Source of the DNA: Acinetobacter larvae
GTDB taxonomy: Bacteria; Pseudomonadota; Gammaproteobacteria; Pseudomonadales; Moraxellaceae
Reading direction: 5' to 3'
Assembly: GCF_001704115.1 (NCBI RefSeq)
Contig: NZ_CP016895.1
Coordinates: 3,348,001 to 3,412,000, forward strand
DNA length: 64,000 nucleotides
Below the pieces are notes generated by a model. The model saw only the letters and a list, made by a program, of their open reading frames with translations. It was not told the DNA's origin and ran no database searches. The position numbers were made by a program, and so were the translations under genes. Shown here piece after piece: positions 1 through 12,838 of the stretch (the first letter of the stretch is position 1; each line of letters begins with the position of its first letter).

Positions 1-473
1 CTGTCAATGTCTACTCTACCTTGCATAAAGGCTCTTGTTTTATGGTTGAAGTGCCGACGACACAAGCACCTCAGCTCAATGTCAGTAATAATCCTGTTGC
101 TGCCATTCAAGGACATGCCATGAAGATCTTATGCTTAGATAATGACGGCACAATTTTGGATTGTATGTCGATTTTATTAGGACGTTGGGGCTATGATATT
201 TATAAAGCAGCAACCCCAGCCGAAGCTGAGCAAATTATTAAAGAACATCCAATACAAGTTTGGTTGGTTGACCAGCATTTAGATCAAGATATGCTTGGAC
301 TCAACTTTATTTTAGAACATCGCCCTGCGCACATTCCTGTTGCCTTAATCACAGCAGATTCAGACCCAGAATTACCGCAACGTTTGAAAGCGCTCAATAT
401 TGTATTACTCAAAAAACCACTTAAACCCGCGTCATTACGAGCATGGCTTTCAAGCTTAAAAGTCACACAATAA
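1..473 (+). CDS. Hybrid sensor histidine kinase, C-terminal part (cut by window start)
   Basis: The frame is open from base 3, so this is the 3' end of a longer gene. The first codons give STLHKGSCFMVEVP, the usual end of a histidine-kinase ATPase domain (G-rich box, then alternating hydrophobics). A receiver domain follows, with the likely phosphoacceptor Asp in LVDQHLDQ (codon 270-272), the Thr of LITAD and the conserved Lys of LLKKPLKP. This is the layout of hybrid kinases with one C-terminal receiver. The sensing part lies outside the window, so the signal is unknown. A LuxR-type response regulator at 1711-2361 is a possible partner; that link is inferred from proximity only. Confidence 0.85.
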   Translation, partial: VNVYSTLHKGSCFMVEVPTTQAPQLNVSNNPVAAIQGHAMKILCLDNDGTILDCMSILLGRWGYDIYKAATPAEAEQIIKEHPIQVWLVDQHLDQDMLGLNFILEHRPAHIPVALITADSDPELPQRLKALNIVLLKKPLKPASLRAWLSSLKVTQ

Positions 474-486
474 ATCTTAAATTTCT

Positions 487-532
487 GCTTTGTTCTGCAT
501 AAATTGTTACCATGATTTCTGCAGAACAAAGC
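487..532. repeat. 13-bp inverted repeat after the kinase gene
   Basis: GCTTTGTTCTGCA (487-499) and TGCAGAACAAAGC (520-532) are perfect inverted copies around a 20-nt loop, starting 14 bases after the kinase stop. There is no T-tract after the stem, so it is a poor intrinsic terminator. A 3'-end protecting hairpin is possible. Confidence 0.6.
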
Positions 533-865
533 TAAAGCAGATCTTAAATAGCACATGATTAGCAATTTATTTTTTTTGTTTTGCATAATCCGACAAATCA
601 TCTCAGAAAATAGCCTACTGGACTGACCAAAAATTTCAATATGCTCTTTTCTATGGCAAAGATGATCAAAAATATAAATATACATGTGTACACTTTGTTA
701 CTATTTTGCAAGATACTGAATTTTATTAATATATTGTTGATTTCTTACAATATAAGACTTTAGTCTAATTTGTATTGCATCTTAAAAAAATCATAAAATC
801 AAAACCAATATAGACAACTTAAATTTTGCGATATGCTCTGCAAAAATTTAAAATGGAGTTTTACC
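533..865. other. Gene-free AT-rich spacer
   Basis: This stretch separates the kinase gene from the next gene. It is very AT-rich, holds no convincing coding frame on either strand, and I could not place a -35/-10 pair with confidence. It presumably carries the promoter of the gene starting at 866. Confidence 0.5.
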
Positions 866-1636
866 ATGACACGAAGCAACCAAAACGACTCAAACCATGC
901 GCTTCAAAACCAACAATTTCATCGTCAATATGCGCTCAATGCAATTTTACCGGAAATCCATTGGAACGAACTTTTTCAGAACAGTAAGCTCGCCCAGCAC
1001 CATACTCAAGCCCTCGATACTTTATATCGCTGTACTGTACCTTTGGCTTTACAAGTTTTTGATGAGCTCAATTTTGATGTCTTCGCTCCCGCTGCCTATC
1101 ATCCGCAAGGCTTAGGGTTATTTGAAAAATTATCTGAACAAGAACAAAAATTTCTGGACGTATTACAGACAGAAAGCCAATCCTTAGACCAAGCAGTGCG
1201 TCATCAAATCTGGAGCATGTTACTCCGTGGCGGCGCTGTTTTAGTCTTTAAAGCCTGGTTAGGCAAAGTACGTCATGATCAAGATATGCTTGATCTCAAT
1301 CAATTCGATGAATTATCAGATCTGCTCTTTATCAAAACTGCGCCAGATCAACTTGCCGATTTATTAGCAATCGACCCGCATGCCCATGATGACCATATCT
1401 TCCTGATGTATGGTGATGATGTTTTCCTTGATCGTTTCAATAGTTTGGCTACAGCAGCATTATTTGTTGATCTAGGCGTTTATGATGCAGCTTTTTTAAG
1501 CTTACGTGATGACAGAGTCGCTGAGTACCTGATTAGAAAACAGTATGTTACCCAAGAGCAAATCAATGATTTGCAATGTGCTCTCAACCCTTTGTATTGC
1601 GATAGCTTAACACCGAAACAAGATTGCTTGGCTTAA
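866..1636 (+). CDS. Uncharacterised 256-aa protein
   Basis: I do not recognise a family. The start at 866 is preferred over an in-frame ATG at 833 because GGAG sits 7 bases upstream of it. The protein is acidic and predicted soluble, with no signal peptide or membrane segment. It is rich in Leu, Asp, Gln and His, and looks largely alpha-helical. It lies between a hybrid kinase and a convergent response regulator, which hints at a regulatory or accessory role, but nothing in the sequence proves this. The coding region is intact and is followed directly by a strong terminator hairpin (1677-1712). Confidence 0.75.
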   Translation: MTRSNQNDSNHALQNQQFHRQYALNAILPEIHWNELFQNSKLAQHHTQALDTLYRCTVPLALQVFDELNFDVFAPAAYHPQGLGLFEKLSEQEQKFLDVLQTESQSLDQAVRHQIWSMLLRGGAVLVFKAWLGKVRHDQDMLDLNQFDELSDLLFIKTAPDQLADLLAIDPHAHDDHIFLMYGDDVFLDRFNSLATAALFVDLGVYDAAFLSLRDDRVAEYLIRKQYVTQEQINDLQCALNPLYCDSLTPKQDCLA

Positions 1637-1676
1637 TCGCTGAGCAATATTCACTGTTCAATGTCAATCATCACCC

Positions 1677-1712
1677 GCCATGTATAGCCAAATTGCAATA
1701 CATGGCTTTTTT
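1677..1712 (+). terminator. Intrinsic terminator of the 866-1636 gene
   Basis: GCCATGTAT (1677-1685) pairs with ATACATGGC (1698-1706) over a 12-nt loop, and six T follow. It just overlaps the stop codon of the convergent response-regulator gene. Confidence 0.85.
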
Positions 1713-2361
1713 ATAGCCTTTTTTCTTCCAAATTGAGTGCACTAATAGCAAGCACAGCCTGAGTACGATTTTGCACACCCAGTTTTCTGAAAATAGACGT
1801 TAAATGCGCTTTGATTGTTGCCTCGGAAACATCGAGCTCATAAGCAATTTGCTTATTGAGTAAACCACCAGAAACCATCATCAATACTCTAAATTGCTGC
1901 GGCGTCAAAGATTGGATACGCTCTGCTAATGCAGCTTCATCTGCGGCACGGGCATCAAAACTAAGATTCAATGGTAGATTCGGTGGCAACCAAACATCCC
2001 CCTCCAATACCTGACGAATTGCTTCACCAATATGGCTCGGGTGTGATGATTTTGGGATATAGCCTGCGGCTCCATGTGCGACTGCACGTTGAATAATAGA
2101 TACTTCTTCATGTGCAGATACAACGATGATCGGGATAGCTGGATACTGAGCACGTACATAGATCAAAGCAGAGAAACCAGAAGCGCCTGGTAAACTTAAA
2201 TCTAACAATACTAAATCAGGTTCTGGCCCCTTTTCCAAACGTTCATAAAATTCATTCACTGCAGCAGTTTCATGAATTTGTACCTGCGGGAAACTATAAC
2301 GTACAGCTTGAATTAAAGCATGACGAAATAGCGGATGATCATCAACAATTAATATATTCAT
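1711..2361 (-). CDS. NarL/FixJ-family two-component response regulator (LuxR-type HTH)
   Basis: A 216-aa transcription factor activated by phosphorylation. The receiver domain covers about residues 1-120, with the acidic pair in IVDDHP (D7, D8), phosphoacceptor D54 in LVLLDLSLPG and a VSAHE switch motif. A LuxR-type helix-turn-helix covers about 145-210 (LTPQQFRVLMM, NKQIAYELDVSEATIKAHL, FRKLGV). Length and order match the NarL/FixJ family. It converges on the unknown gene 866-1636 and lies near the hybrid kinase fragment, so these may form one phosphorelay. The target genes cannot be read from the sequence. Confidence 0.92.
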   Translation of the reverse strand: MNILIVDDHPLFRHALIQAVRYSFPQVQIHETAAVNEFYERLEKGPEPDLVLLDLSLPGASGFSALIYVRAQYPAIPIIVVSAHEEVSIIQRAVAHGAAGYIPKSSHPSHIGEAIRQVLEGDVWLPPNLPLNLSFDARAADEAALAERIQSLTPQQFRVLMMVSGGLLNKQIAYELDVSEATIKAHLTSIFRKLGVQNRTQAVLAISALNLEEKRL

Positions 2362-2726
2362 AAGTAAGGCGTGACATCTCTAGCACAGTTACTCATTTTA
2401 ACTGTACTCTTACAATTAAGGATACGTAAATCTTAACCAATTTCTAGAATAATTACCCAATTAAAGCTATTTTTTTCATTTATAGCTCTTTCTCAGATAA
2501 TTACTGCGTTATTTCCTATAAATCATGATTGTTATCCATTGAAATGAAAATATATATAAAATTTATATTTTTCTCAATAACTTATAGCGCCACTTTTAAT
2601 ATTGAATCTTGAGTATCTCAGTTTATATCAAATAGAGATATTGTTTTTTTTATTCCTTATTTTACAACGACCAAGCAATTATTGATTAATAAGCCTATTC
2701 CAAATTTATGTATTTAGGTCATAAGC
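2362..2726. other. Divergent AT-rich intergenic region
   Basis: This 365-bp region separates the response regulator (minus) from msuE (plus), so it should hold divergent promoters. It is very AT-rich. I found no sigma-54 type GG/GC element upstream of msuE, although Pseudomonas sfn genes use sigma-54 activators. No repeat or coding frame is evident. Confidence 0.5.
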
Positions 2727-3464
2727 ATGTCTACAGATTTACAAAAACCTTTAAATATCGTTGCAGTATCAGGTGGTTTAAACTTCCCATCCAAGACAGA
2801 AAGCCTTATTCAGGAAATTATAGATGAGCTTTCCGATGCAACGCCGGTGCAAGTGCATTTTATAAAATTTAGTGAAATTGGAAGTTTATTAGGGGGTGCA
2901 ATTTATCGTCATCAATTACCACAACGTGTTCAAGATGACCTCGCAGCTGTTGAAGCAGCTGATGCACTGATCGTTGGAACACCAGTTTATCGTGCATCTT
3001 TCACTGGTCTATTTAAACATTTCTTCGATTTTGTAGAACAAACTGCTTTAGTCGATGTACCCGTACTCTTGGCTGCTTCTGGGGGTAGCGATCGTCATGC
3101 CTTAGTTTTAGAGCACCAGTTGCGCCCATTGTTTAGTTTTTTCCAAGCGCAGACCTTGCCAATTGGTGTCTATGCTACAGATCGTGACTTCAATGCAGAC
3201 TATACCATTCAAAGCCAAAGCCTACGTGATCGGATTACCTTAGCCATTGCACGTGCCTTACCCGTATTGGAATGGGCACCAGCCAAAGGTCATCGTGCTG
3301 AAATTGTCAAAGCCAAAACTGAGCAGGCCAATGCAAATCTAGGAATTAATAAACAAATCGAACAAGAAGAAGTACTCCCCTCTGTTGCAGTACCAAGCCT
3401 AGATGCCGCTGAATCAAGATTACAACAGAAGCATTTAGACAAAACTAAAACACAGGTTGCTTAA
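2727..3464 (+). CDS. msuE: NADPH-dependent FMN reductase, MsuE/SsuE type
   Basis: Supplies reduced FMN to a flavin-dependent monooxygenase, here most likely the SfnG enzyme encoded 44 bp downstream. The flavodoxin-like fold covers about residues 8-180: VAVSGGLNFPSKT phosphate-binding loop, LIVGTPVYRASFTGLFKHFFD, and AASGGSDRHALVLEHQLRP. The reductase part matches this family, but the 245-aa product is longer than the usual 185-195 aa because of a charged, Gln/Glu/Lys-rich tail (about 187-245) with no recognised domain. Start is ATG 2727 with a weak AGGT upstream. Substrate assignment rests on the pairing with sfnG. Confidence 0.85.
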   Translation: MSTDLQKPLNIVAVSGGLNFPSKTESLIQEIIDELSDATPVQVHFIKFSEIGSLLGGAIYRHQLPQRVQDDLAAVEAADALIVGTPVYRASFTGLFKHFFDFVEQTALVDVPVLLAASGGSDRHALVLEHQLRPLFSFFQAQTLPIGVYATDRDFNADYTIQSQSLRDRITLAIARALPVLEWAPAKGHRAEIVKAKTEQANANLGINKQIEQEEVLPSVAVPSLDAAESRLQQKHLDKTKTQVA

Positions 3465-3508
3465 GCAATCTGTGTTTACGACCAACAATAATAACAAAGG
3501 AAATAACC

Positions 3509-4627
3509 ATGACTGATTCAAAAAATCAAATTAAATTTGCCTACTGGGTACCCAACGTAAGTGGCGGACTCGTTGTCAGTAACATTGAACAACGTACCGA
3601 TTGGCGTTATGACTACAATGTCCGATTGGCTCAAGCAGCAGAAAGAAATGGTTTTGAATATGCACTCACACAAATCCGCTTTACCGCAGGTTATGGTGCT
3701 GAATATCAACATGAATCAGTCAGTTTTAGTCACGCTATTTTGGCTAAAACTGAACGCTTAAAAGTAATTGCTGCTATTTTACCCGGTCCATGGAAACCTG
3801 CTTTAGCTGCAAAACAATTGGCAACAATTGATCAACTCACCCAAGGACGTATCGCGGTCAATATTGTCAGTGGTTGGTTTAAAGGTGAATTTGATGCAAT
3901 TGGTGAAGATTGGCCCGAACATGATGAACGCTATCGCCGATCAGAAGAATTTATTCAGTGTCTTAAAGGTATTTGGTCACAAGAGCAATTTAGCTTTCAT
4001 GGCAAATACTATCAATTCAACCATTACACCCTAAAACCCAAACCTATTCAGAAACCTTATATAGAAATTTTCCAAGGTGGTAGTTCAAGGGCTGCACGTG
4101 ATATGGCTGCACGCGTATCTGATTGGTATTTTACCAATGGCAATAACGCAGATGCCTTAAGAGAACAAATCAATGATTTGAAAATTAAAGCCAAAAATCA
4201 TCAACATCAAGTCCGCGTTGCGGTTAATGCCTTTGTGATTGCCAGAGATACTGAACAAGAAGCCCAAGCCGTCTTACAAGAGATTATTGATGAAGCCAAT
4301 GTCGAAGCCGTGCAAGCTTTTGCCATTGCAACAAGAGAAGCGGGTGCAGCCACAAAAGAAGGTGAAGGCAACTGGGCAAAATCAAGCTTTGAAGATCTAG
4401 TACAGTACAATGATGGCTTTAAGACCAATTTAATTGGTACACCACAACAAATTGCTGAACGCATCGTTGCTTTAAAAGCACTTGGTATTGATCTAATTTT
4501 GATTGGTTTTTTACATTTTATCGAGGAAGTCGAATACTTTGGCGAAAAAGTTCTTCCTTTAGTAAGAGCACTAGAACAGCAGCAGCTCAGTGCAAGTGCA
4601 AGTGCAAGTGCAAGTGCAAGTGCATAA
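3509..4627 (+). CDS. sfnG: FMNH2-dependent dimethylsulfone monooxygenase (SfnG-type luciferase-like protein)
   Basis: Expected to convert dimethylsulfone to methanesulfinate with FMNH2 and O2, a step in using organic sulfur under sulfate limitation. It belongs to the bacterial luciferase-like superfamily: FAYWVPNVSGGLVVS at the N-terminus, LPGPWKPALAAKQLATIDQ, NIVSGWFKGEF and IEIFQGGSSRAARDMAAR. AAAGGA lies 8 bases before the ATG, and the gene follows msuE as its reductase partner. The final 12 residues are six Ser-Ala pairs encoded by a perfect hexanucleotide repeat, which is not part of the family fold. No alkanesulfonate transport genes are nearby. Another LLM monooxygenase with a related substrate is the main alternative. 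Confidence 0.85.
   Translation: MTDSKNQIKFAYWVPNVSGGLVVSNIEQRTDWRYDYNVRLAQAAERNGFEYALTQIRFTAGYGAEYQHESVSFSHAILAKTERLKVIAAILPGPWKPALAAKQLATIDQLTQGRIAVNIVSGWFKGEFDAIGEDWPEHDERYRRSEEFIQCLKGIWSQEQFSFHGKYYQFNHYTLKPKPIQKPYIEIFQGGSSRAARDMAARVSDWYFTNGNNADALREQINDLKIKAKNHQHQVRVAVNAFVIARDTEQEAQAVLQEIIDEANVEAVQAFAIATREAGAATKEGEGNWAKSSFEDLVQYNDGFKTNLIGTPQQIAERIVALKALGIDLILIGFLHFIEEVEYFGEKVLPLVRALEQQQLSASASASASASA
4589..4624 (+). repeat. Hexanucleotide repeat (AGTGCA)x6 inside the sfnG 3' end
   Basis: Six perfect AGTGCA units encode Ser-Ala six times, just before the TAA. Because the unit is a multiple of three, slippage would change only the tail length and would not shift the frame. Confidence 0.95.
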
Positions 4628-4666
4628 AAATCATAACAATAAAGAAATATAGTACAGCAACTCCGT

Positions 4667-4699
4667 TTCCCTCTTTGTCTGGACTAAGAGGGAATTTTT
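4667..4699 (+). terminator. Intrinsic terminator after sfnG
   Basis: TTCCCTCTT (4667-4675) pairs with AAGAGGGAA (4686-4694) over a 10-nt loop, followed by five T. It lies 40 bases after the sfnG stop. Confidence 0.85.
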
Positions 4700-4824
4700 A
4701 TGGTTAGGATCAGCTAGTTTTTCTATATTGCATTGCGGGAATATTTCTTGAGTTGTCTGCCATCACACTGCTTATTTTTATGTTTTTATCTTTCGCTATT
4801 TCACCATTTTATTAAAATATAACC

Positions 4825-4857
4825 AAAAAAAATCCCTCGATGTTTGACATCGAGGGA
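4825..4857 (-). terminator. Terminator of the rRNA operon
   Basis: On the minus strand a stem formed by bases 4848-4857 and 4833-4842 (TCCCTCGATG and its complement) with a 5-nt loop is followed by a run of U, read as eight A at 4825-4832 on the plus strand. It sits 13 bases beyond the 5S gene. Confidence 0.9.
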
Positions 4858-4870
4858 TATGTAATCATGA

Positions 4871-4984
4871 GCTGGCGATGACTTACTCTCACATGGGTAA
4901 CCCCACACTACCATCAGCGCGAAGAGGTTTCACTTCTGAGTTCGGGAAGGGATCAGGTGGTTCACTCTTGCTATTGTCGCCAGC
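4871..4984 (-). rRNA. rrf: 5S ribosomal RNA
   Basis: About 114 nt with complementary ends (GCTGGCGAC and the matching GTCATCGCCAGC) and the conserved inner CCCGAACTCAGAAGTGAAAC block, last in the operon before the terminator. The ends are set by the terminal helix and could be off by a few bases. It forms part of the 50S central protuberance. Confidence 0.92.
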
Positions 4985-5153
4985 ACAACTGTTTATGGTG
5001 ATTTCTGGTCTGATCTGAACATTTTTATTCAGTGCCATACTTTCTTAACCAAATGAGTTATTAACGGATTAGAACTGGGTCTGTATTGTAACTAGAATTT
5101 CACATGAATCAAGTAGATTTGATTTTAAATGAATCGAATGAGCTTTATACAAC

Positions 5154-5172
5154 AACTGTTTGGGTGTTGTAT

Positions 5173-5179
<7 letters not shown>
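5154..5179 (-). other. 3' half of the 23S processing stalk
   Basis: The sequence here (AACTGTTTGGGTGTTGTATA and on) is nearly complementary, in the transcript, to 8055-8080 at the other end of 23S. Such stalks are cut by RNase III during 23S maturation; the pairing is visible, the enzyme is inferred. Confidence 0.7.
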
Positions 5180-8054
<2,875 letters not shown>

Positions 8055-8060
<6 letters not shown>

Positions 8061-8080
8061 CTATACAACCCCAAACAGTC
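8055..8080 (-). other. 5' half of the 23S processing stalk
   Basis: ACTTGACTATACAACCCCAA and the next bases are the partner of 5154-5179, bringing both ends of the 23S precursor together in a long helix. Confidence 0.7.
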
Positions 8081-8417
8081 GCAAGCACCTACAAGGAGCA
8101 CTAACAACATCGCAGTTCGAAGTTTCGTGTACTTAAACACTGTACAGCTTCAATCTAAATTCACATACCAAAACGCTTGATTCAGTGTTCATTTACTAGT
8201 TCTCAATTTGTCTTTTCAAACAAATCAAGTTGAACAATTTATTTCAGACTCAATTTCTAATCTGTTAATGATTTATCTTGCCTTCGTCAGGTCAAGATAC
8301 TGTGATAAATCACAGAGGTTAAATATAATCAGCTCATGCCAATTCTTATTTAAACTCTATAATCGATCTTTCATTTTAGCTTTAAGCTTCTTTCTTAGCC
8401 TTACTCATCATAATGAG
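8081..8417 (-). other. Internal transcribed spacer between tRNA-Ala and 23S
   Basis: About 340 bp of AT-rich transcribed spacer with no gene. The 23S-proximal end forms the stalk described at 8055-8080. I could not confirm a boxA-like antitermination site. Confidence 0.7.
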
Positions 8418-8493
8418 TGGTGGAGACTAGGAGAGTCGAACTCCTGACCTCCTGCGTGCAAAGCAGGCGCTCTACCAACTAAGCTAAGTCCCC
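8418..8493 (-). tRNA. tRNA-Ala (TGC)
   Basis: 76 nt in the rRNA spacer. It starts GGGGACTTAGCTTAG, has anticodon TGC in the loop CTTTGCACG, a normal T-arm, and an encoded CCA end. It reads GCN alanine codons. Confidence 0.95.
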
Positions 8494-8568
8494 AGCTTAA
8501 ATCTACGAGATTATTTCGTATCTACTTTTCCGTCACCCTCTCACAAGATACCTTGCAAGCATAGTTAG

Positions 8569-8645
<77 letters not shown>

Positions 8646-8657
8646 ATCGTAGACACT

Positions 8658-8679
8658 GAAGAACAACTTGTTGTGGATT
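8658..8679 (-). other. 3' half of the 16S processing stalk
   Basis: In the transcript this segment pairs almost fully with 10367-10387 in the leader (shared core GAAGAACAACTTGT and its complement, with a 2-nt bulge), closing a helix around 16S that is a typical RNase III substrate. Confidence 0.75.
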
Positions 8680-8702
8680 CTTACCAATCACTAATCTTTC
8701 GT

Positions 8703-10239
<1,537 letters not shown>

Positions 10240-10587
10240 AAATCATTAGTGACTTAAGGTCACAATTCTGGCTCATCAATTACTGACAAAAAATTTGCTC
10301 AAATAAACTTCGAGTAATTCCTACCAATCAATCAATGATAATATTTTCGATCAATCAACCAGTAAAAATCCACACAAGTTGTTCTTCATAATCTCTTAAT
10401 GATCTTCTTACTACTTCGTCAGGAGTAAGCTAGGTCGGCTATTCTACGCCTTATCTTAGATAAGTCAAGCAAAATTTAATGTTTATTGAATTACTTTCTA
10501 ATTCACTCAACTTAACTTATCACTCTGGATTTGCTAAGCATCTGATTTTAAAAAGCTTTTAATCAACATCACCGCCGATGGATGTGC
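10240..10587 (-). other. rRNA operon leader
   Basis: This is the transcribed leader between the rRNA promoter and 16S. It holds the 5' half of the 16S stalk (10367-10387). No protein-coding frame is convincing, and a clear boxA could not be identified by eye. Confidence 0.7.
10367..10387 (-). other. 5' half of the 16S processing stalk
   Basis: The plus-strand AATCCACACAAGTTGTTCTT is the inverted near-copy of 8658-8679. Together they form the long helix that encloses the 16S precursor. Confidence 0.75.
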
Positions 10588-10615
10588 ATTATAGGCTATC
10601 TATTTTCTGGCGCAA
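10588..10615 (-). promoter_or_regulatory. rRNA operon P1-type promoter
   Basis: On the minus strand, -35 TTGCGC (10610-10615), a 16-bp spacer and a perfect -10 TATAAT (10588-10593) are followed by a GCAC discriminator, typical of growth-rate-regulated stable RNA promoters. An A-tract just upstream (10616-10625) resembles an UP element. Confidence 0.85.
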
Positions 10616-10846
10616 CCCCTTTTTTTGACTTTTCTACACGCTTGTTTGTTTTCTCGGCGATATCGGCGAAATCTCTATTTTTTTGGGTGAAATAGCAGCA
10701 ACCCAATAACTTCTTGCTTTATTTGCCTACACTCAAGAGAACTTTACGCAAATAAAGCTCAAACTTACAGCCATCTAATTTGTCTTTATCTATTTTCTGA
10801 TTCATATATTTTCTGGTTACGCTGCTGTTGTTCACATCTGCTAAAA

Positions 10847-11416
10847 CTAAGCGCGAATAATTTCACCCGTTACGGCATCCAAAATACGACTCGGCGCCTG
10901 ACTTAAGCCCAAGTCACCATTTAGATAATGTACATCCGAATTAAAATAAGCATTGGCTTCTTGCAAACTACGAGCCGGTGCTAAACCGGCAGGATTGGCG
11001 CTGGTCGAAACAATAAAACCCTTAAATGCATTACATAAGGCAATACACAATGGGTGGTTGGTTACACGTACAGCAACTTTAGGATGTTGACCGCGAATCC
11101 ATGTTGGAATTTCATCATGCGCATCTATTAACCAAGTCGTAGCGCGTTCAGCAACAGCTTGTTGTGTCCAGCTATCAATAACACGTTGGCGATAATGTGG
11201 TTCTAAGTTTTCCAGTAAGTGTTCGACTTGACTCATTTGACTGGCCAGCAAAATAACGCCTTTTTCAATGGGTCGTTGTTTGAGTCTTAGAATTTCTAAG
11301 AAAGCAGCTTGATTGAAGGGGTCGCAACCTAAGCCCCAGACCGCTTCTGTCGGATAGGCCAAAACTTGACCCTTCATTAAACATTCTGCAGCTTCAGCAA
11401 CTGAGGTTGTAAGCAT
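10847..11416 (-). CDS. tsaC: Threonylcarbamoyl-AMP synthase (Sua5/YrdC family)
   Basis: Makes threonylcarbamoyl-AMP from threonine, bicarbonate and ATP, the first step of the t6A37 modification of tRNAs reading ANN codons. The 189-aa single YrdC domain shows LAYPTEAVWGLGCDP, the basic LRLKQRPIEKGVILL motif, and FIVSTSANPAGLAP. The C-terminal Sua5 domain is absent, as expected for the short TsaC form. AGGATG lies 5 bases before the ATG. It follows dprA by 44 bp on the same strand, a common gammaproteobacterial pairing. Confidence 0.93.
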   Translation of the reverse strand: MLTTSVAEAAECLMKGQVLAYPTEAVWGLGCDPFNQAAFLEILRLKQRPIEKGVILLASQMSQVEHLLENLEPHYRQRVIDSWTQQAVAERATTWLIDAHDEIPTWIRGQHPKVAVRVTNHPLCIALCNAFKGFIVSTSANPAGLAPARSLQEANAYFNSDVHYLNGDLGLSQAPSRILDAVTGEIIRA

Positions 11417-11460
11417 AAATCATCCTATTTAGAGCATAACATCATTGGCTATTGTGAACT

Positions 11461-12588
11461 TTAATGGCTCATTCGGCAACGTAAGTACAAACCAGACTGC
11501 TGAATACAAACACCGATCAACTCTAATTCCATTAATGCAGCTGTCAGTTGTGCGACATTCATCTCTAGTTTAATCGCCAATTGATCTAGATCTTGCCCAA
11601 TCCAATCGAGCTGCTGATAGACTAAATATAGATGTTCTGGAATCTGTGTTGGTGTAATCGGTTGTTCATTTTGTTGCTGGCATTGCCATTGCGTCGGTAA
11701 AGCAAGATCTTCAATAATCTGTTCTGGATGATCGACTAAAATAGCGCCCTCACGAATCAGCTGATGACAACCTTGATGATGTTCTGCATAAATATGCCCT
11801 GGGATAGCAAAAGTAACTTTACCTTGTTCTGCAGCAGCTTGGGCAGTAATCAATGAACCGCTATTATGCTTGGCTTCAGCAACGAGCACACCTAAGCTCA
11901 GCCCACTTACAATCCGATTACGCCGCGGAAAATGATGTTGTAGCGGTAAAGTTAAGGGAAGATATTCACTAATAATACTGCCTGCATTTTGTAATATTTT
12001 TTGCTTCAATTGTTGATTTTGAGATGGATAAGTCGAATCTAACCCCGTTGCAACCACTGCCATTGTGCGTTGGTGAGCCAAGGCACCCAGATGTGCAGCC
12101 TCATCAATGCCTTGTGCTAAACCACTATTAATAAAAAAGCCTTTCTCACTTAAGTAGTAGGCAAAATCATAAGCAACTTGTTTACCATGTGGGCTGGCTT
12201 TACGGCTTCCCACAATAGCAATCTGCGGTTGAGATAAATTTTGCCATGCCCCTTGAATAAAAAGTATCGGCGGTCGATCACTATAGATGGATAACTGCTG
12301 CGGGTATTGGCGCTGTTGCTCGGTCACAATATGATCTGTATGTTGTTGTACCTGCTCTAGACACCGCTGGAAAGCGACTTGACCTTCTGTTTGCTTAAAC
12401 TGCTGCGCACGCTGGATATGCCCTTGATGTAATTGTAGGGTAGACCAATGACTTAATGCCGTACTTGAGGTGGCTTCAAGTGCGGAGCCAAAATGTTTTA
12501 ATAGCTTCCGATATGCATGAATAGAATGCTGTACCAGATACCACAGCCGAATCGTTGCGACATCGCAATCAGAAATTTCATCAAGCAT
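11461..12588 (-). CDS. dprA: DNA-processing protein DprA
   Basis: Binds incoming single-stranded DNA during natural transformation and loads RecA on it. The Rossmann-like fold is clear: IAIVGSRKASPHGK, GFFINSGLAQGIDEAAHLGAL, AVVATGLDSTYP, ISEYLPLT, FPRRNRIVSGLS, VVAEAKHNSGSLITAQAAAEQGK. A winged-helix-like C-terminal segment follows (about 310-370), so the 375-aa protein has the full layout. This suits the natural competence known in Acinetobacter. It is probably cotranscribed with tsaC. Confidence 0.95.
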   Translation of the reverse strand: MLDEISDCDVATIRLWYLVQHSIHAYRKLLKHFGSALEATSSTALSHWSTLQLHQGHIQRAQQFKQTEGQVAFQRCLEQVQQHTDHIVTEQQRQYPQQLSIYSDRPPILFIQGAWQNLSQPQIAIVGSRKASPHGKQVAYDFAYYLSEKGFFINSGLAQGIDEAAHLGALAHQRTMAVVATGLDSTYPSQNQQLKQKILQNAGSIISEYLPLTLPLQHHFPRRNRIVSGLSLGVLVAEAKHNSGSLITAQAAAEQGKVTFAIPGHIYAEHHQGCHQLIREGAILVDHPEQIIEDLALPTQWQCQQQNEQPITPTQIPEHLYLVYQQLDWIGQDLDQLAIKLEMNVAQLTAALMELELIGVCIQQSGLYLRCRMSH

Positions 12589-12838
12589 GGTTATATCTCA
12601 AAATAATAGCGCATTATGATCATTCGTATCACCAGTAAGCTTGAGCAAAAAACACTCATTTAAGACGAAACAATAAGCTCTACTGCTGCTTAGCGGATGA
12701 TGCTATTGAAATAATTCGCTTATGGCATCTTTGTTTTAGGGTATAATCGGCATATTCGCTGAGTCACTTTATTTTAAATCATCACACCAGTGCTTCATTA
12801 TTTTTATGATCAATGGCATAAACCAATGAGGATGTAGC

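Noticed and set aside
284..685. 133-aa minus-strand open frame
   Set aside because: It overlaps the receiver domain of the kinase on the other strand, and its remaining part is AT-rich spacer.
10660..10676. TCGGCGA pair upstream of the rRNA promoter as an operator
   Set aside because: It is a short direct repeat, not a palindrome, and could be chance.
12742..12747. TATAAT upstream of def as a full promoter
   Set aside because: No acceptable -35 lies 16-18 bp upstream, so I mention it only as a hexamer.
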